NCBI GenBank assembly: GCA_021823305.1
Contig: JAKAOE010000125.1
Span: 1-6,258, forward strand
Origin: Acidobacteriota bacterium
GTDB lineage: Bacteria; Acidobacteriota; Terriglobia; Terriglobales; SCQP01
Reading direction: 5' to 3'
DNA length: 6,258 nucleotides
Shown here: positions 1 through 6,258 of the stretch, one piece after another
Position numbering within the stretch: position 1 is the first letter of the stretch
Layout: each line of letters starts with the position of its first letter
Made by a program: the position numbers and the translations under genes
Notes under the pieces: generated by a model
Seen by the model: the letters and a program-made list of their open reading frames with translations, nothing else
What the model was told of the DNA's origin: nothing
Databases searched by the model: none

Positions 1-2
1 GG

Positions 3-1091
3 TGCGGCGACTTCGAGCTGACCACCGATCCGTGCGCGAAAGACGCGCTGGCGAATGTGCCCAACGCCGGGCTGACGCTGAACGAGGCAATGGGGGTGGC
101 GAGCAAGGCGCAGCGCTTCGCCAACACCAACGGCACCACGTGCGGGGCGGGGTCGTATTTTCCGGAGTCGGAGAGCGAGTTCAACCGGATCGACACCTAC
201 GCCAAGGTGTTCGCGCCGCCGCCGATCAAATTCAGAGACCTGTCGGAGGTGGTGGACCACAACATCAACTACAGCCTGCTGCCGTTCCAGTACCGCACCG
301 ACTTCGTCAAGATCACCGACGACACGGTGATGGTGCCGATCACGCTGCAGATCGCCTGCCGCAACATGACGATGAAGGAGTCCGACCACGTGGACGAGGG
401 CAAGATCGATGTCTACGGGCGGATTTCGACCATCACCGGGCGGCTGGTGGACCAGTGGGACCAGACCGCGAAGGTGGACCTGCCGCACGAGCTGCTGCCG
501 GAGTGCGCGACGCAGACGATGCGCTACTGGCACGGGGCGCTGCTCAAGCCGGGACGGTACAAGGTCAATCTGGTGCTGAAGGACGAGAACAGCCCCAACA
601 AGCTGGGGACGAAGGCCTACGCGATCGTGGTGCCGGAGTACAATGACACGACGCTGTCGTCGTCCAGCATCATTTTGGCGGACAACATCGAGAAGGTTCC
701 GGACAAGGACGTGGGCACGGGGCAGTTCATTTTGGGCGACACCAAGGTGACGCCGGTGATGGGCGGGATCGGGGAGCCGGCGGTGTTCCACCAGAGCCAG
801 TCCATGGGCATCTGGTTGCAAATCTATAATTTGCGAGTGGATAAGGGCACCAACAAGCCGTCGGCGACGATCCACTACACGATCGAGAATCTGTCGACGT
901 TGAAGGATGTGCTGAACGTCACCCAAGGCACCGCGTCGGTGAGCAATGCGGCCAACCAACTGACCATCGAGAAGACGCTGCCGTTGGCCAGCCTGCCGCC
1001 GAGCACCTATCGGTTGACGATCTCGGTAACGGATAAACTAGACCACAACACCACCATCAGCCCGCATGCGAATTTCATCGTGATGCGGTAA
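3..1091 (+). CDS. GWxTD domain-containing protein, C-terminal part (5' end off the window)
   Basis: The frame is open from the left edge and ends at TAA 1089-1091, giving 362 residues. A GTG at 57 is in frame, but family-like sequence precedes it (TTDPCAKDAL, residues 7-16), so the true start and the GWxTD domain itself lie upstream. Motifs I recognise from acidobacterial GWxTD proteins are RTDFVKITDDTVMVPITLQ (98-116), SSIILADNIEKVP (221-233) with GTGQFILGDTKV (238-249), MGIWLQIYNLRVD (268-280) and QLTIEK to SVTD (319-344). The visible part alternates short beta-strands and turns, consistent with a beta-sandwich tail; no membrane span is seen. Family members are usually predicted to be exported, but the biochemical role is unknown. 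Five cysteines (1, 11, 47, 119, 168) could form disulfides after export. GC content is visibly lower than in the three genes downstream. Family assignment is confident; function is not. Confidence 0.85.
   Translation, partial: CGDFELTTDPCAKDALANVPNAGLTLNEAMGVASKAQRFANTNGTTCGAGSYFPESESEFNRIDTYAKVFAPPPIKFRDLSEVVDHNINYSLLPFQYRTDFVKITDDTVMVPITLQIACRNMTMKESDHVDEGKIDVYGRISTITGRLVDQWDQTAKVDLPHELLPECATQTMRYWHGALLKPGRYKVNLVLKDENSPNKLGTKAYAIVVPEYNDTTLSSSSIILADNIEKVPDKDVGTGQFILGDTKVTPVMGGIGEPAVFHQSQSMGIWLQIYNLRVDKGTNKPSATIHYTIENLSTLKDVLNVTQGTASVSNAANQLTIEKTLPLASLPPSTYRLTISVTDKLDHNTTISPHANFIVMR
816..836. repeat. Imperfect inverted repeat in an AT-rich island inside the GWxTD gene
   Basis: TTGCAAAT (816-823) and ATTTGCGA (829-836) are complementary at 7 of 8 positions and flank a 5-base spacer. 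The block contains TATAAT at 825-830 and is the most AT-rich patch of the gene. It encodes residues 272-278 (LQIYNLR), a conserved family motif, so coding constraint alone may explain it. No good -35 hexamer lies about 17 bases upstream of TATAAT, so promoter function is doubtful. Confidence 0.3.
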
Positions 1092-1117
1092 GCTGGCCTC
1101 GGAAAGCGCGAAGCGGC

Positions 1118-2920
1118 ATGCGAAGTCGGCACAGCGCGGCGGCGGGAAGCAGACGGGAGTGGACGTGTCGCCGGGTGCTGGGGCCGGGCTTGGCCTTGGC
1201 GCTGGGAGTAGGGCTGGCGGCGCAGGCGCCGCAGCGGCCGACGCCGGGGGAGCGGCTGCTGGCGGCGGCGGCAGCGGCGGGGCCGGTGGTGGCGGGGCGC
1301 GGGCAGTTGGTGGGCTATGTCAGCGACGCGGCAGGGCGGCCGGCGGCGGACGCGGTGGTGGAAGTGCGACGCGCGGGGTTGGCGCAGGCGCCGATGGAAC
1401 GGCGCACGTCGGCGCGGGGGCTGTTCCGGCTGGCGAGCCTGGCGCCGGGAACCTATTACGTGGAAGTGGGCAAGGGGGCGCAGGTGGCGGCGCCACAGCG
1501 GGTGGAGGTGCGCGCCTCCGAGCGCGCGCTGCTGCTGGTGAACCTGCCGCGGCTGCTGCAATCGGTGCAGTTCGGGCCGCCGCCGGGGGTGCACAGCGAC
1601 CAGGCGTTCGTGTGGGCGTTGCGGCAGGCGACGATCTGGCAGCCGATCCTGCGGCTGCAGCCGGCGCCGGCGGTCAGCCAGCCGGTGGAAGGGTACGTGG
1701 CGTTGACGGCGGGGGCGGGCAGCGGAGCGTTCGAGTCGCCGGACCTGGCGACCGAGTTCGCGGTGGAGTCGGCGATGTGGGGCGGCGGCCAGGTGTCGCT
1801 GCGCGGGGAAGTGGGCACCAATGGGCTGGGCAGCGGCCTGGGGGTGGGCGGCGATACCCGGATCGAGGCGTCGTTCCGGCCGGCGGACAGCGACAATCCC
1901 AGCCGTTTGCGGATGGCGCTGCGGCAGGTGACGGTGCCGGGGCTGAGCGCGCTGCCGGCGCTGCGGGTGATGTCGCTGAACTACGGCACCGGGCTGAACC
2001 TGGGGAGCCGGGTGGAGCTGCAGTTCGGATCGCTGCTGGATGCGGTGAGCATGACCAACACCATGTCCACCATCGATCCGTACGTGCGGGCGCGCATCAA
2101 GGTGGGGAGCGAGGGCGAGCTGGAGTATCGCGCCGCCTCGGCGCCGCCGCCGGTGCGCTTCGTGGACGCCACGGCGGAGATGGCCGACCCGCTGTCGCAG
2201 GTGACGCTGGGGCGGGGGCGGGCGCAACTGGAGCAGGCACTGCACCAGGAAGTGCGCTATAGCGAGAGCCTGACCGCGAGCGACACGCTGAGCGCGGCGG
2301 TGTTCGAGGACAGCTTCCATCACACCGCGGTCAACGGCGCCTACGGGCTGAGCGGCAAGGGGGTGGGGGCGCTGAGCGACCCCAGCCTGGGCGGATCGCT
2401 GCTGCCGGACGTGTTCAATAACATGTTTCTGGCCGACGGCGGGACGTACGGCGGCTGGGGCTATCGCCTCGTGTTCGATCACCGCCTGGGGAACGACTGG
2501 CGGGCGGACCTGGGCTTCGCCGACGGTCCGGTGCTGGCGCCGGCGAGCGGGCGTTGGGGCGGCGCGCTGGCGGCGAGCCTGATGCCGGTGCGGGCGCACG
2601 CCTTCACGGTGAAGCTGAGCGGGGTGACGCCGGTGACGCATACGCAGGTGGTGTGCAGTTACCGGGCGCTGAGCCGGCTGGCGGCGACCGGGCTGGATCC
2701 GTATGACGACAGCGCCGACGCGAGCAACTCCTACGCCAACCTGTACCTGAAACAGCCGTTGCCGGGCGCCTTCGGCGGCGGCGGGCGGGTGGCGGCGCTG
2801 GTGGAGATCCACAACCTGCTGGCGCAGGGCTACATTCCTATGCTGGGCGCGGACGGGCGCACGCTCTATCTGGTGCAGACGGCGCGCTCGCTGCGCGGCG
2901 GGCTGACCTTCAATTTCTAA
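1118..2920 (+). CDS. Exported carboxypeptidase-regulatory-like domain protein with probable outer-membrane beta-barrel
   Basis: This 600-residue protein begins at ATG 1118, 26 bases after the previous stop, with a weak purine-rich GGAAAG at 1101-1106. An arginine-rich N-terminus precedes a hydrophobic stretch (20-34) and AQA at 35-37, a plausible signal peptidase I site, so export is expected. Residues about 62-141 form a carboxypeptidase-regulatory-like beta-sandwich (GQLVGYVSDAAGRP, then GLFRLASLAPGTYYVEV), as found at the N-terminus of many TonB-dependent-receptor-like proteins. A linker (FVWALRQATIWQPILRL, 164-180) resembles one I recall in acidobacterial homologues. Residues about 190-600 are rich in Gly, aromatics and alternating strands, and the protein ends GLTFNF with a terminal Phe, as outer-membrane barrel proteins do. 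No TonB box or plug domain is evident and the length is shorter than a full TonB receptor. The substrate is unknown. The domain reading is good; the barrel is an inference. Confidence 0.83.
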   Translation: MRSRHSAAAGSRREWTCRRVLGPGLALALGVGLAAQAPQRPTPGERLLAAAAAAGPVVAGRGQLVGYVSDAAGRPAADAVVEVRRAGLAQAPMERRTSARGLFRLASLAPGTYYVEVGKGAQVAAPQRVEVRASERALLLVNLPRLLQSVQFGPPPGVHSDQAFVWALRQATIWQPILRLQPAPAVSQPVEGYVALTAGAGSGAFESPDLATEFAVESAMWGGGQVSLRGEVGTNGLGSGLGVGGDTRIEASFRPADSDNPSRLRMALRQVTVPGLSALPALRVMSLNYGTGLNLGSRVELQFGSLLDAVSMTNTMSTIDPYVRARIKVGSEGELEYRAASAPPPVRFVDATAEMADPLSQVTLGRGRAQLEQALHQEVRYSESLTASDTLSAAVFEDSFHHTAVNGAYGLSGKGVGALSDPSLGGSLLPDVFNNMFLADGGTYGGWGYRLVFDHRLGNDWRADLGFADGPVLAPASGRWGGALAASLMPVRAHAFTVKLSGVTPVTHTQVVCSYRALSRLAATGLDPYDDSADASNSYANLYLKQPLPGAFGGGGRVAALVEIHNLLAQGYIPMLGADGRTLYLVQTARSLRGGLTFNF

Positions 2921-2925
2921 CCGTG
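2918..2925 (+). promoter_or_regulatory. Stop-start junction with GTG start and no Shine-Dalgarno, probable translational coupling
   Basis: The barrel-protein stop TAA (2918-2920) is separated by two bases from the GTG start (2923-2925) of the kinase. The preceding 20 bases hold no AGGAGG-like motif. The next in-frame GTG (2974) would remove half of the first membrane span, so 2923 is the best start. Ribosomes finishing the upstream gene probably re-initiate here, which would tie kinase output to barrel-protein translation. Confidence 0.5.
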
Positions 2926-5850
2926 GACCTGGCACCCCAACCCGGGGCGTGGCAGTTCCGCACCGCGGCGCTGGTGATCCTGACCGTGGTGCTGGCGACG
3001 CTGGCGCTGGTGAACCTGCGGCAGCAGTTCGTGTTCCGCCAGCCCACGGACGGCGTGCTCTGGCGGCGGACGACGCTGGGGCTGCAGGCCGCCGCGGTGG
3101 CGCCGGACGAGCGCCGGCTGCAGCCGGGCGACCTGCTGCTGGCGATCGGCGGAGCGCCGGTGGCGACGCCGGAGGGCGTGGCGCGGCGGCTGTACGCGGC
3201 CGGGGTGGGCGGGCGGCTGAGCTACAGCGTGGTGGCGGCGGGCGGCGGGCAGGTGCGGCAGGTGCGGGTGGCGGTGAGCGCGGTGCGGCCGGACTGGGGG
3301 CGCTATGCCTTCCTGGAGGCGGTGGGGCTGCTCTACCTGGCGATCGGGCTGTTCGTGTTTTACCGCCGGCGCTCGGCGGCGCAGGCGCTGCGCTTTTACG
3401 TGTTCTGCCTGGCGTCGTTCGTGCTGTACAGCTTCCACTTCACCGGCAAGCTCAACCTGTTCGACCAGGTGATTTTCTGGGCGAACGAGGCGGCGCTGCT
3501 GCTGACGCCGACGTTGCTGGCGCACTTCGCCCTGCGCTTCGCGGCGGAGGAGCACGCCGCGGGCTGGGGCGCCGGCTGGCGGCGAGCGCAGGCGGTGGCG
3601 CTCTACCTGCCGGCGCTGCTGCTGGGGATGGCCGAAGTGGCGCTGGCGACGGGCGCGGTGTGGCTGCCGGTGACGCCGAGCGCGGTGCAGGACGTGCTCA
3701 ACCGCGCCGACTACGTCTTCTTCGCCGCCTGTTTCGTGGCGGCGATGCTGCTGTTCCGGCGGCGCGAACTGCGCGCGGCGCGGGAGCGGCGGGTGGCGAC
3801 CGCGCGCCAGGCGCGGGTGATGGCGTGGGGGACGGCGGCGGCGATCGTGCCCTTCCTGGGGCTGTACATCGTGCCCTACACGCTGGGGGTGGACCTGCCG
3901 CGCTTCGCCGACGCTTCGGTGCTGTCGCTGGTGCTGGTGCCGCTGGCCTTCGGCTACGCCATCTGGCGGCACCAATTGCTGCAGGCGGAGATGGTCTTCC
4001 GCCGCGGCGTGGTCTACACCCTGGCCACGGCGGCGGTGGTGGCGGTGTACTGGGGGGTGATCGGGCTGGCCGGTGTCCTCATCCACATCGGGCTGCCGGC
4101 GTGGGGCTGGGCGGGCTGGCTGGTGGCGATCCTGGTGACCGCGATCCTGTTCGAGCCGCTGAAACGCTGGCTGCAGGAGCGGCTGGACCGGCTGTTTTAC
4201 CGCGAGCGCTACGACTACCGCCGCACGCTGATCGAGTTCGGCCGGCAGATGAACGCCGAGCCCGAGCTGGAGCGCCTGCTGCCGCTGGTGCTGGAACGGC
4301 TGGCGCGGACGCTGGAGGTGCAGCGCGCGGCGATCTTCCTGGCAGGGGCGCAGGGGTTCGAGCTGGCGCGCGGGCTGGGGCTGGAGGAGGCCGAAGGTGG
4401 GCCGCTGGACCTGGCGTTCCTGGACGAACATTTCCGCGCGCCGGAGGCGAAGCGCCTGGCGCTGGAGAGCCCGCGCGGCGCGGCGCGGCGGCTGCAACTG
4501 CACTATTACCTGCCCTGCCAGTTGCAGGGGCAGACGGTGGCGATCGTGGGGCTGGGCAAGACGGCGCGGGGGGAGTATCTGAGCGGCGAGGACCTGGCGC
4601 TGGTGGAGACGCTGGCCGGCTATCTGGCCATCGCCCTGGAAAACGCGCGGCTCTACGCCACCCTGCGCCAGAAGGCGGAAGACTACCAGCGGCTGAAGGA
4701 CTTCAACCAGAACATCGTGGAGAGCGTGCAGGTGGGGGTGGCGGCGACCAACCTCGAGGGCGTGGTGGAGAGCTGGAACGCGCAGATGGAGACGATGTTC
4801 GGACGGCCGCGGCGGATGGCGCTGGGGCGGCCGCTGGCGGCGCTGCTGGGCGAGGAGTTCGCGCGCGAGTTCGCGCGCGCGGCCGCGGGCGGCGGCGTGC
4901 ACAGCGTGCGCAAACTGCGCATGCCAGCGGCGCCGGCGGCGGGCGAGGAGGCGGAGGGCTGGCCGGGGGCGGCGGAGCGGATCGTTAACGGCGCGATCGC
5001 GCCGCTGGTGACGGCGCGGTTTGAGCGCGTGGGGCACATCGTGCTGCTGAGCGACGTCACCGCGGAGGCGGAGATGGAGCAGCGGCTGATCCAGGCGGAC
5101 CGGCTGCGCTCGGTGGGGCTGCTGGCGGCGGGGGTGGCGCACGAGGTCAACACGCCGCTGGCGGTGATCTCCAGCTACGCGCAGATGCTGGCCAAACAGA
5201 CGCCGGCGGGCGACCCGCGCGCGGCGGTGCTGGAGACGATCACGCAGCAAACCTTCCGCGCTTCGGAGATCGTGGCCAACCTGCTGAGTTTTTCGCGCAC
5301 CGGGGCGGCGCGCTTCCGGCGGGTGGAGGTCAACCAGGTAGTGCGGGAAACGCTGGCGCTGGTGGAGCATCCGCTGCGCAGCGCCGGCATCCACGTCGTC
5401 TGCACGCTGCATCCGGAGGCGGTCGAGGTGCTGGGCGACGCCGGCAAGCTGCAGCAGGTGTTTCTCAACCTGATCCTGAACGCGCGCGACGCGATGCCGC
5501 GCGGCGGAACGCTGCGGCTGGCGAGCGGGATGGAGACGGCGGGCGCCGGGCAGGCGGCGGCCCGGGGCTGGGTGGTGGTGGAGGACAGCGGCGACGGGAT
5601 TCCGGAAGAGCTGCACCACCGCATCTTCGATCCCTTCTTCACCACCAAGGCCGCGGCGCGGCTGGACGGGCGGGCGGGTGGTACCATGAGCACAGGCACC
5701 GGCCTGGGGCTGGCCGTGACGTACGGCATCATCGAGGAGCACGGCGGCAGCATCCGGGTCGAGAGCCAGCCGCGGCGCGGCGCGGCGTTCCGCATCGAGT
5801 TGCCGCTGCTGCAGCCCAAGCTGGCCCCGGCGGAGCCGGTGGTCGCCTAA
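2923..5850 (+). CDS. Membrane PDZ-GAF-PAS sensor histidine kinase
   Basis: This is a 975-residue hybrid-free sensor kinase. One span (about 14-31) is followed by a PDZ domain (about 45-120, with LQPGDLLLAIGGAPV at 66-80). About nine spans follow, near 128-147, 154-172, 183-206, 223-241, 262-278, 299-319, 329-347, 363-386 and 393-411. Arginine clusters at 148-150 and 279-297 favour a cytoplasmic C-terminus and a periplasmic PDZ. An amphipathic RLDRLFYRERYDYRR segment (420-434) leads to GAF (about 445-578) and PAS (about 590-712) domains. HisKA holds phospho-acceptor His740 in GVAHEVNTPL; HExxT suggests phosphatase activity as well. HATPase_c shows the N box (NLILNARDAM, 849-858), G1 (EDSGDGIP, 887-894), F box (FDPFFTTK, 902-909) and G2 (GTGLGL, 925-930). 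All catalytic motifs are intact, so it should be active. It presumably phosphorylates the regulator encoded 23 bases downstream. The ligand is unknown. Confidence 0.95.
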   Translation: MDLAPQPGAWQFRTAALVILTVVLATLALVNLRQQFVFRQPTDGVLWRRTTLGLQAAAVAPDERRLQPGDLLLAIGGAPVATPEGVARRLYAAGVGGRLSYSVVAAGGGQVRQVRVAVSAVRPDWGRYAFLEAVGLLYLAIGLFVFYRRRSAAQALRFYVFCLASFVLYSFHFTGKLNLFDQVIFWANEAALLLTPTLLAHFALRFAAEEHAAGWGAGWRRAQAVALYLPALLLGMAEVALATGAVWLPVTPSAVQDVLNRADYVFFAACFVAAMLLFRRRELRAARERRVATARQARVMAWGTAAAIVPFLGLYIVPYTLGVDLPRFADASVLSLVLVPLAFGYAIWRHQLLQAEMVFRRGVVYTLATAAVVAVYWGVIGLAGVLIHIGLPAWGWAGWLVAILVTAILFEPLKRWLQERLDRLFYRERYDYRRTLIEFGRQMNAEPELERLLPLVLERLARTLEVQRAAIFLAGAQGFELARGLGLEEAEGGPLDLAFLDEHFRAPEAKRLALESPRGAARRLQLHYYLPCQLQGQTVAIVGLGKTARGEYLSGEDLALVETLAGYLAIALENARLYATLRQKAEDYQRLKDFNQNIVESVQVGVAATNLEGVVESWNAQMETMFGRPRRMALGRPLAALLGEEFAREFARAAAGGGVHSVRKLRMPAAPAAGEEAEGWPGAAERIVNGAIAPLVTARFERVGHIVLLSDVTAEAEMEQRLIQADRLRSVGLLAAGVAHEVNTPLAVISSYAQMLAKQTPAGDPRAAVLETITQQTFRASEIVANLLSFSRTGAARFRRVEVNQVVRETLALVEHPLRSAGIHVVCTLHPEAVEVLGDAGKLQQVFLNLILNARDAMPRGGTLRLASGMETAGAGQAAARGWVVVEDSGDGIPEELHHRIFDPFFTTKAAARLDGRAGGTMSTGTGLGLAVTYGIIEEHGGSIRVESQPRRGAAFRIELPLLQPKLAPAEPVVA
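4855..4878 (+). repeat. Perfect 12-base tandem duplication in the PAS domain coding region
   Basis: GAGTTCGCGCGC occurs twice in tandem and encodes EFAREFAR (kinase residues 645-652). It lies within the PAS domain, just before an Ala/Gly-rich stretch. The copies are identical, which suggests a recent slippage duplication, although two chance copies of a simple GC-rich motif cannot be excluded. Confidence 0.6.
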
Positions 5851-5873
5851 GGGCCGCGCCGAGCGTAGTCGCC

Positions 5874-6258
5874 ATGTCCGCCGTCCCCGCCATCGAACCG
5901 CCGGCAACCACCGCCGCCCCTGCGGGCCGGCTGCTGATCGTGGACGACGAGGCGGCGATCCGGGAGAGCCTGGCGGCGCTGTTCCGTATGGACGCCTTCG
6001 AGGTCACCACGGCGGGGGACGACGAGGGCGGCTGGCAGAAGTTCCAGGGCGACGTGTTCGATCTGGTGCTGCTCGACGTGGCGCTGCCGGGCGGCGAAGG
6101 CCACGGCGGGCTGGACCTGCTGCGCCGGTTGCGCGCGGTCTCGTCGGTGCCGGTGATCATGATTTCGGCCTACGGCACGGTGGAGATGGCGGTGCAGGCG
6201 ATGCAGGCGGGGGCGCAGACCTTTCTGCAAAAGCCCTGGAGCAACGAGAAGTTGCTGG
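5874..6258 (+). CDS. NtrX/NtrC-type response regulator, receiver domain (3' end off the window)
   Basis: ATG 5874 opens a frame running off the right edge; 128 codons are visible. An 18-residue Ala/Pro-rich leader precedes a receiver domain with the acidic pocket D24-D25 (LLIVDDE), phospho-acceptor D68 (LVLLDVALPG), the switch Ser98 with aromatic Y100 (VIMISAYGTVEMAV) and the conserved K120 (FLQKPWSNEKLL). The loop after D68 is longer than in the typical LDxxMPGxDG pattern and recalls NtrX regulators. I therefore expect an AAA+ sigma-54 activator domain and a DNA-binding domain beyond the edge, but neither is visible. It sits 23 bases downstream of the kinase, so it is the likely cognate partner. 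No strong Shine-Dalgarno precedes the ATG. The receiver call is firm; the output type is an inference. Confidence 0.93.
   Translation, partial: MSAVPAIEPPATTAAPAGRLLIVDDEAAIRESLAALFRMDAFEVTTAGDDEGGWQKFQGDVFDLVLLDVALPGGEGHGGLDLLRRLRAVSSVPVIMISAYGTVEMAVQAMQAGAQTFLQKPWSNEKLL

Noticed and set aside
2..646. 214-codon plus-strand frame at the left edge
   Set aside because: It is out of frame with the clear GWxTD-family sequence and gives a low-complexity Arg/Gln/Gly product.
1118..1228. Twin-arginine (Tat) signal in the barrel protein
   Set aside because: SRREW at residues 11-15 has the two arginines but not the rest of the Tat motif, and outer-membrane barrels normally use the Sec route.
2209..2222. 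Possible G-quadruplex in a run of G tracts
   Set aside because: Only three tracts of three or more G occur close together; the fourth needed for a standard motif is missing, and such runs are common in this G-rich coding strand.
1159..2262. 367-codon plus-strand frame, extremely Gly/Ala-rich
   Set aside because: It is a shifted-frame reading of the barrel gene; the Gly/Ala richness comes from GCG/GGC-type codons read out of frame.
1007..2935. 642-codon open frame on the minus strand opposite the barrel gene
   Set aside because: It has the same Arg/His/Pro/Gln-rich composition without domains and overlaps a convincing plus-strand gene end to end.
2949..4988. 679-codon plus-strand frame inside the kinase gene
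   Set aside because: It is a shifted-frame shadow with low-complexity Gly/Ala/Arg sequence, while the kinase frame carries all the motifs.
2917..5907. 996-codon open frame on the minus strand covering the whole kinase gene
   Set aside because: Its translation is dominated by Arg, His, Pro and Gln with no recognisable domain, and it mirrors a kinase whose every motif is intact. Long antisense frames are expected opposite GC-rich genes.

Overview
The window is a dense, GC-rich, single-strand gene block from a bacterium, most likely an Acidobacteriota member. That assignment rests on two things. The gene types and their internal motifs (a GWxTD-family protein, a carboxypeptidase-regulatory-like barrel protein, a PDZ/multi-membrane-span/GAF/PAS histidine kinase) closely resemble acidobacterial proteins as I remember them. 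Codon use also strongly favours G- or C-ending codons, especially GCG, CTG, GTG and GGG. No search was possible, so the assignment is an inference.

Layout, all on the + strand: (1) 3-1091, the C-terminal 362 residues of a GWxTD-family secreted protein whose start lies off the left edge; (2) 1118-2920, a 600-residue exported protein with an N-terminal carboxypeptidase-regulatory-like beta-sandwich and a probable outer-membrane beta-barrel; (3) 2923-5850, a 975-residue membrane histidine kinase with one N-terminal membrane span, a periplasmic PDZ domain, about nine further spans, then GAF, PAS, HisKA and HATPase_c domains; (4) 5874 to the right edge, the receiver domain of an NtrX/NtrC-type response regulator. 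Spacers are 26, 2 and 23 bases. I see no convincing promoter, terminator, tRNA, mobile element or CRISPR array, and no stretch over 300 bases without a gene. The arrangement looks like one operon.

Working hypothesis: genes 1 and 2 are envelope components, and genes 3 and 4 are a two-component system that monitors them. The kinase's PDZ domain is predicted to lie in the periplasm. The neighbouring barrel protein ends in Phe-Asn-Phe, an outer-membrane-protein type C-terminus. This recalls DegS, whose PDZ domain reads exposed C-termini of unassembled porins, but here the PDZ would be fused to a kinase. The sequence permits this idea but does not prove it.

The very long antisense open frames (about 640 and 996 codons) are artefacts of the high-GC codon pattern.
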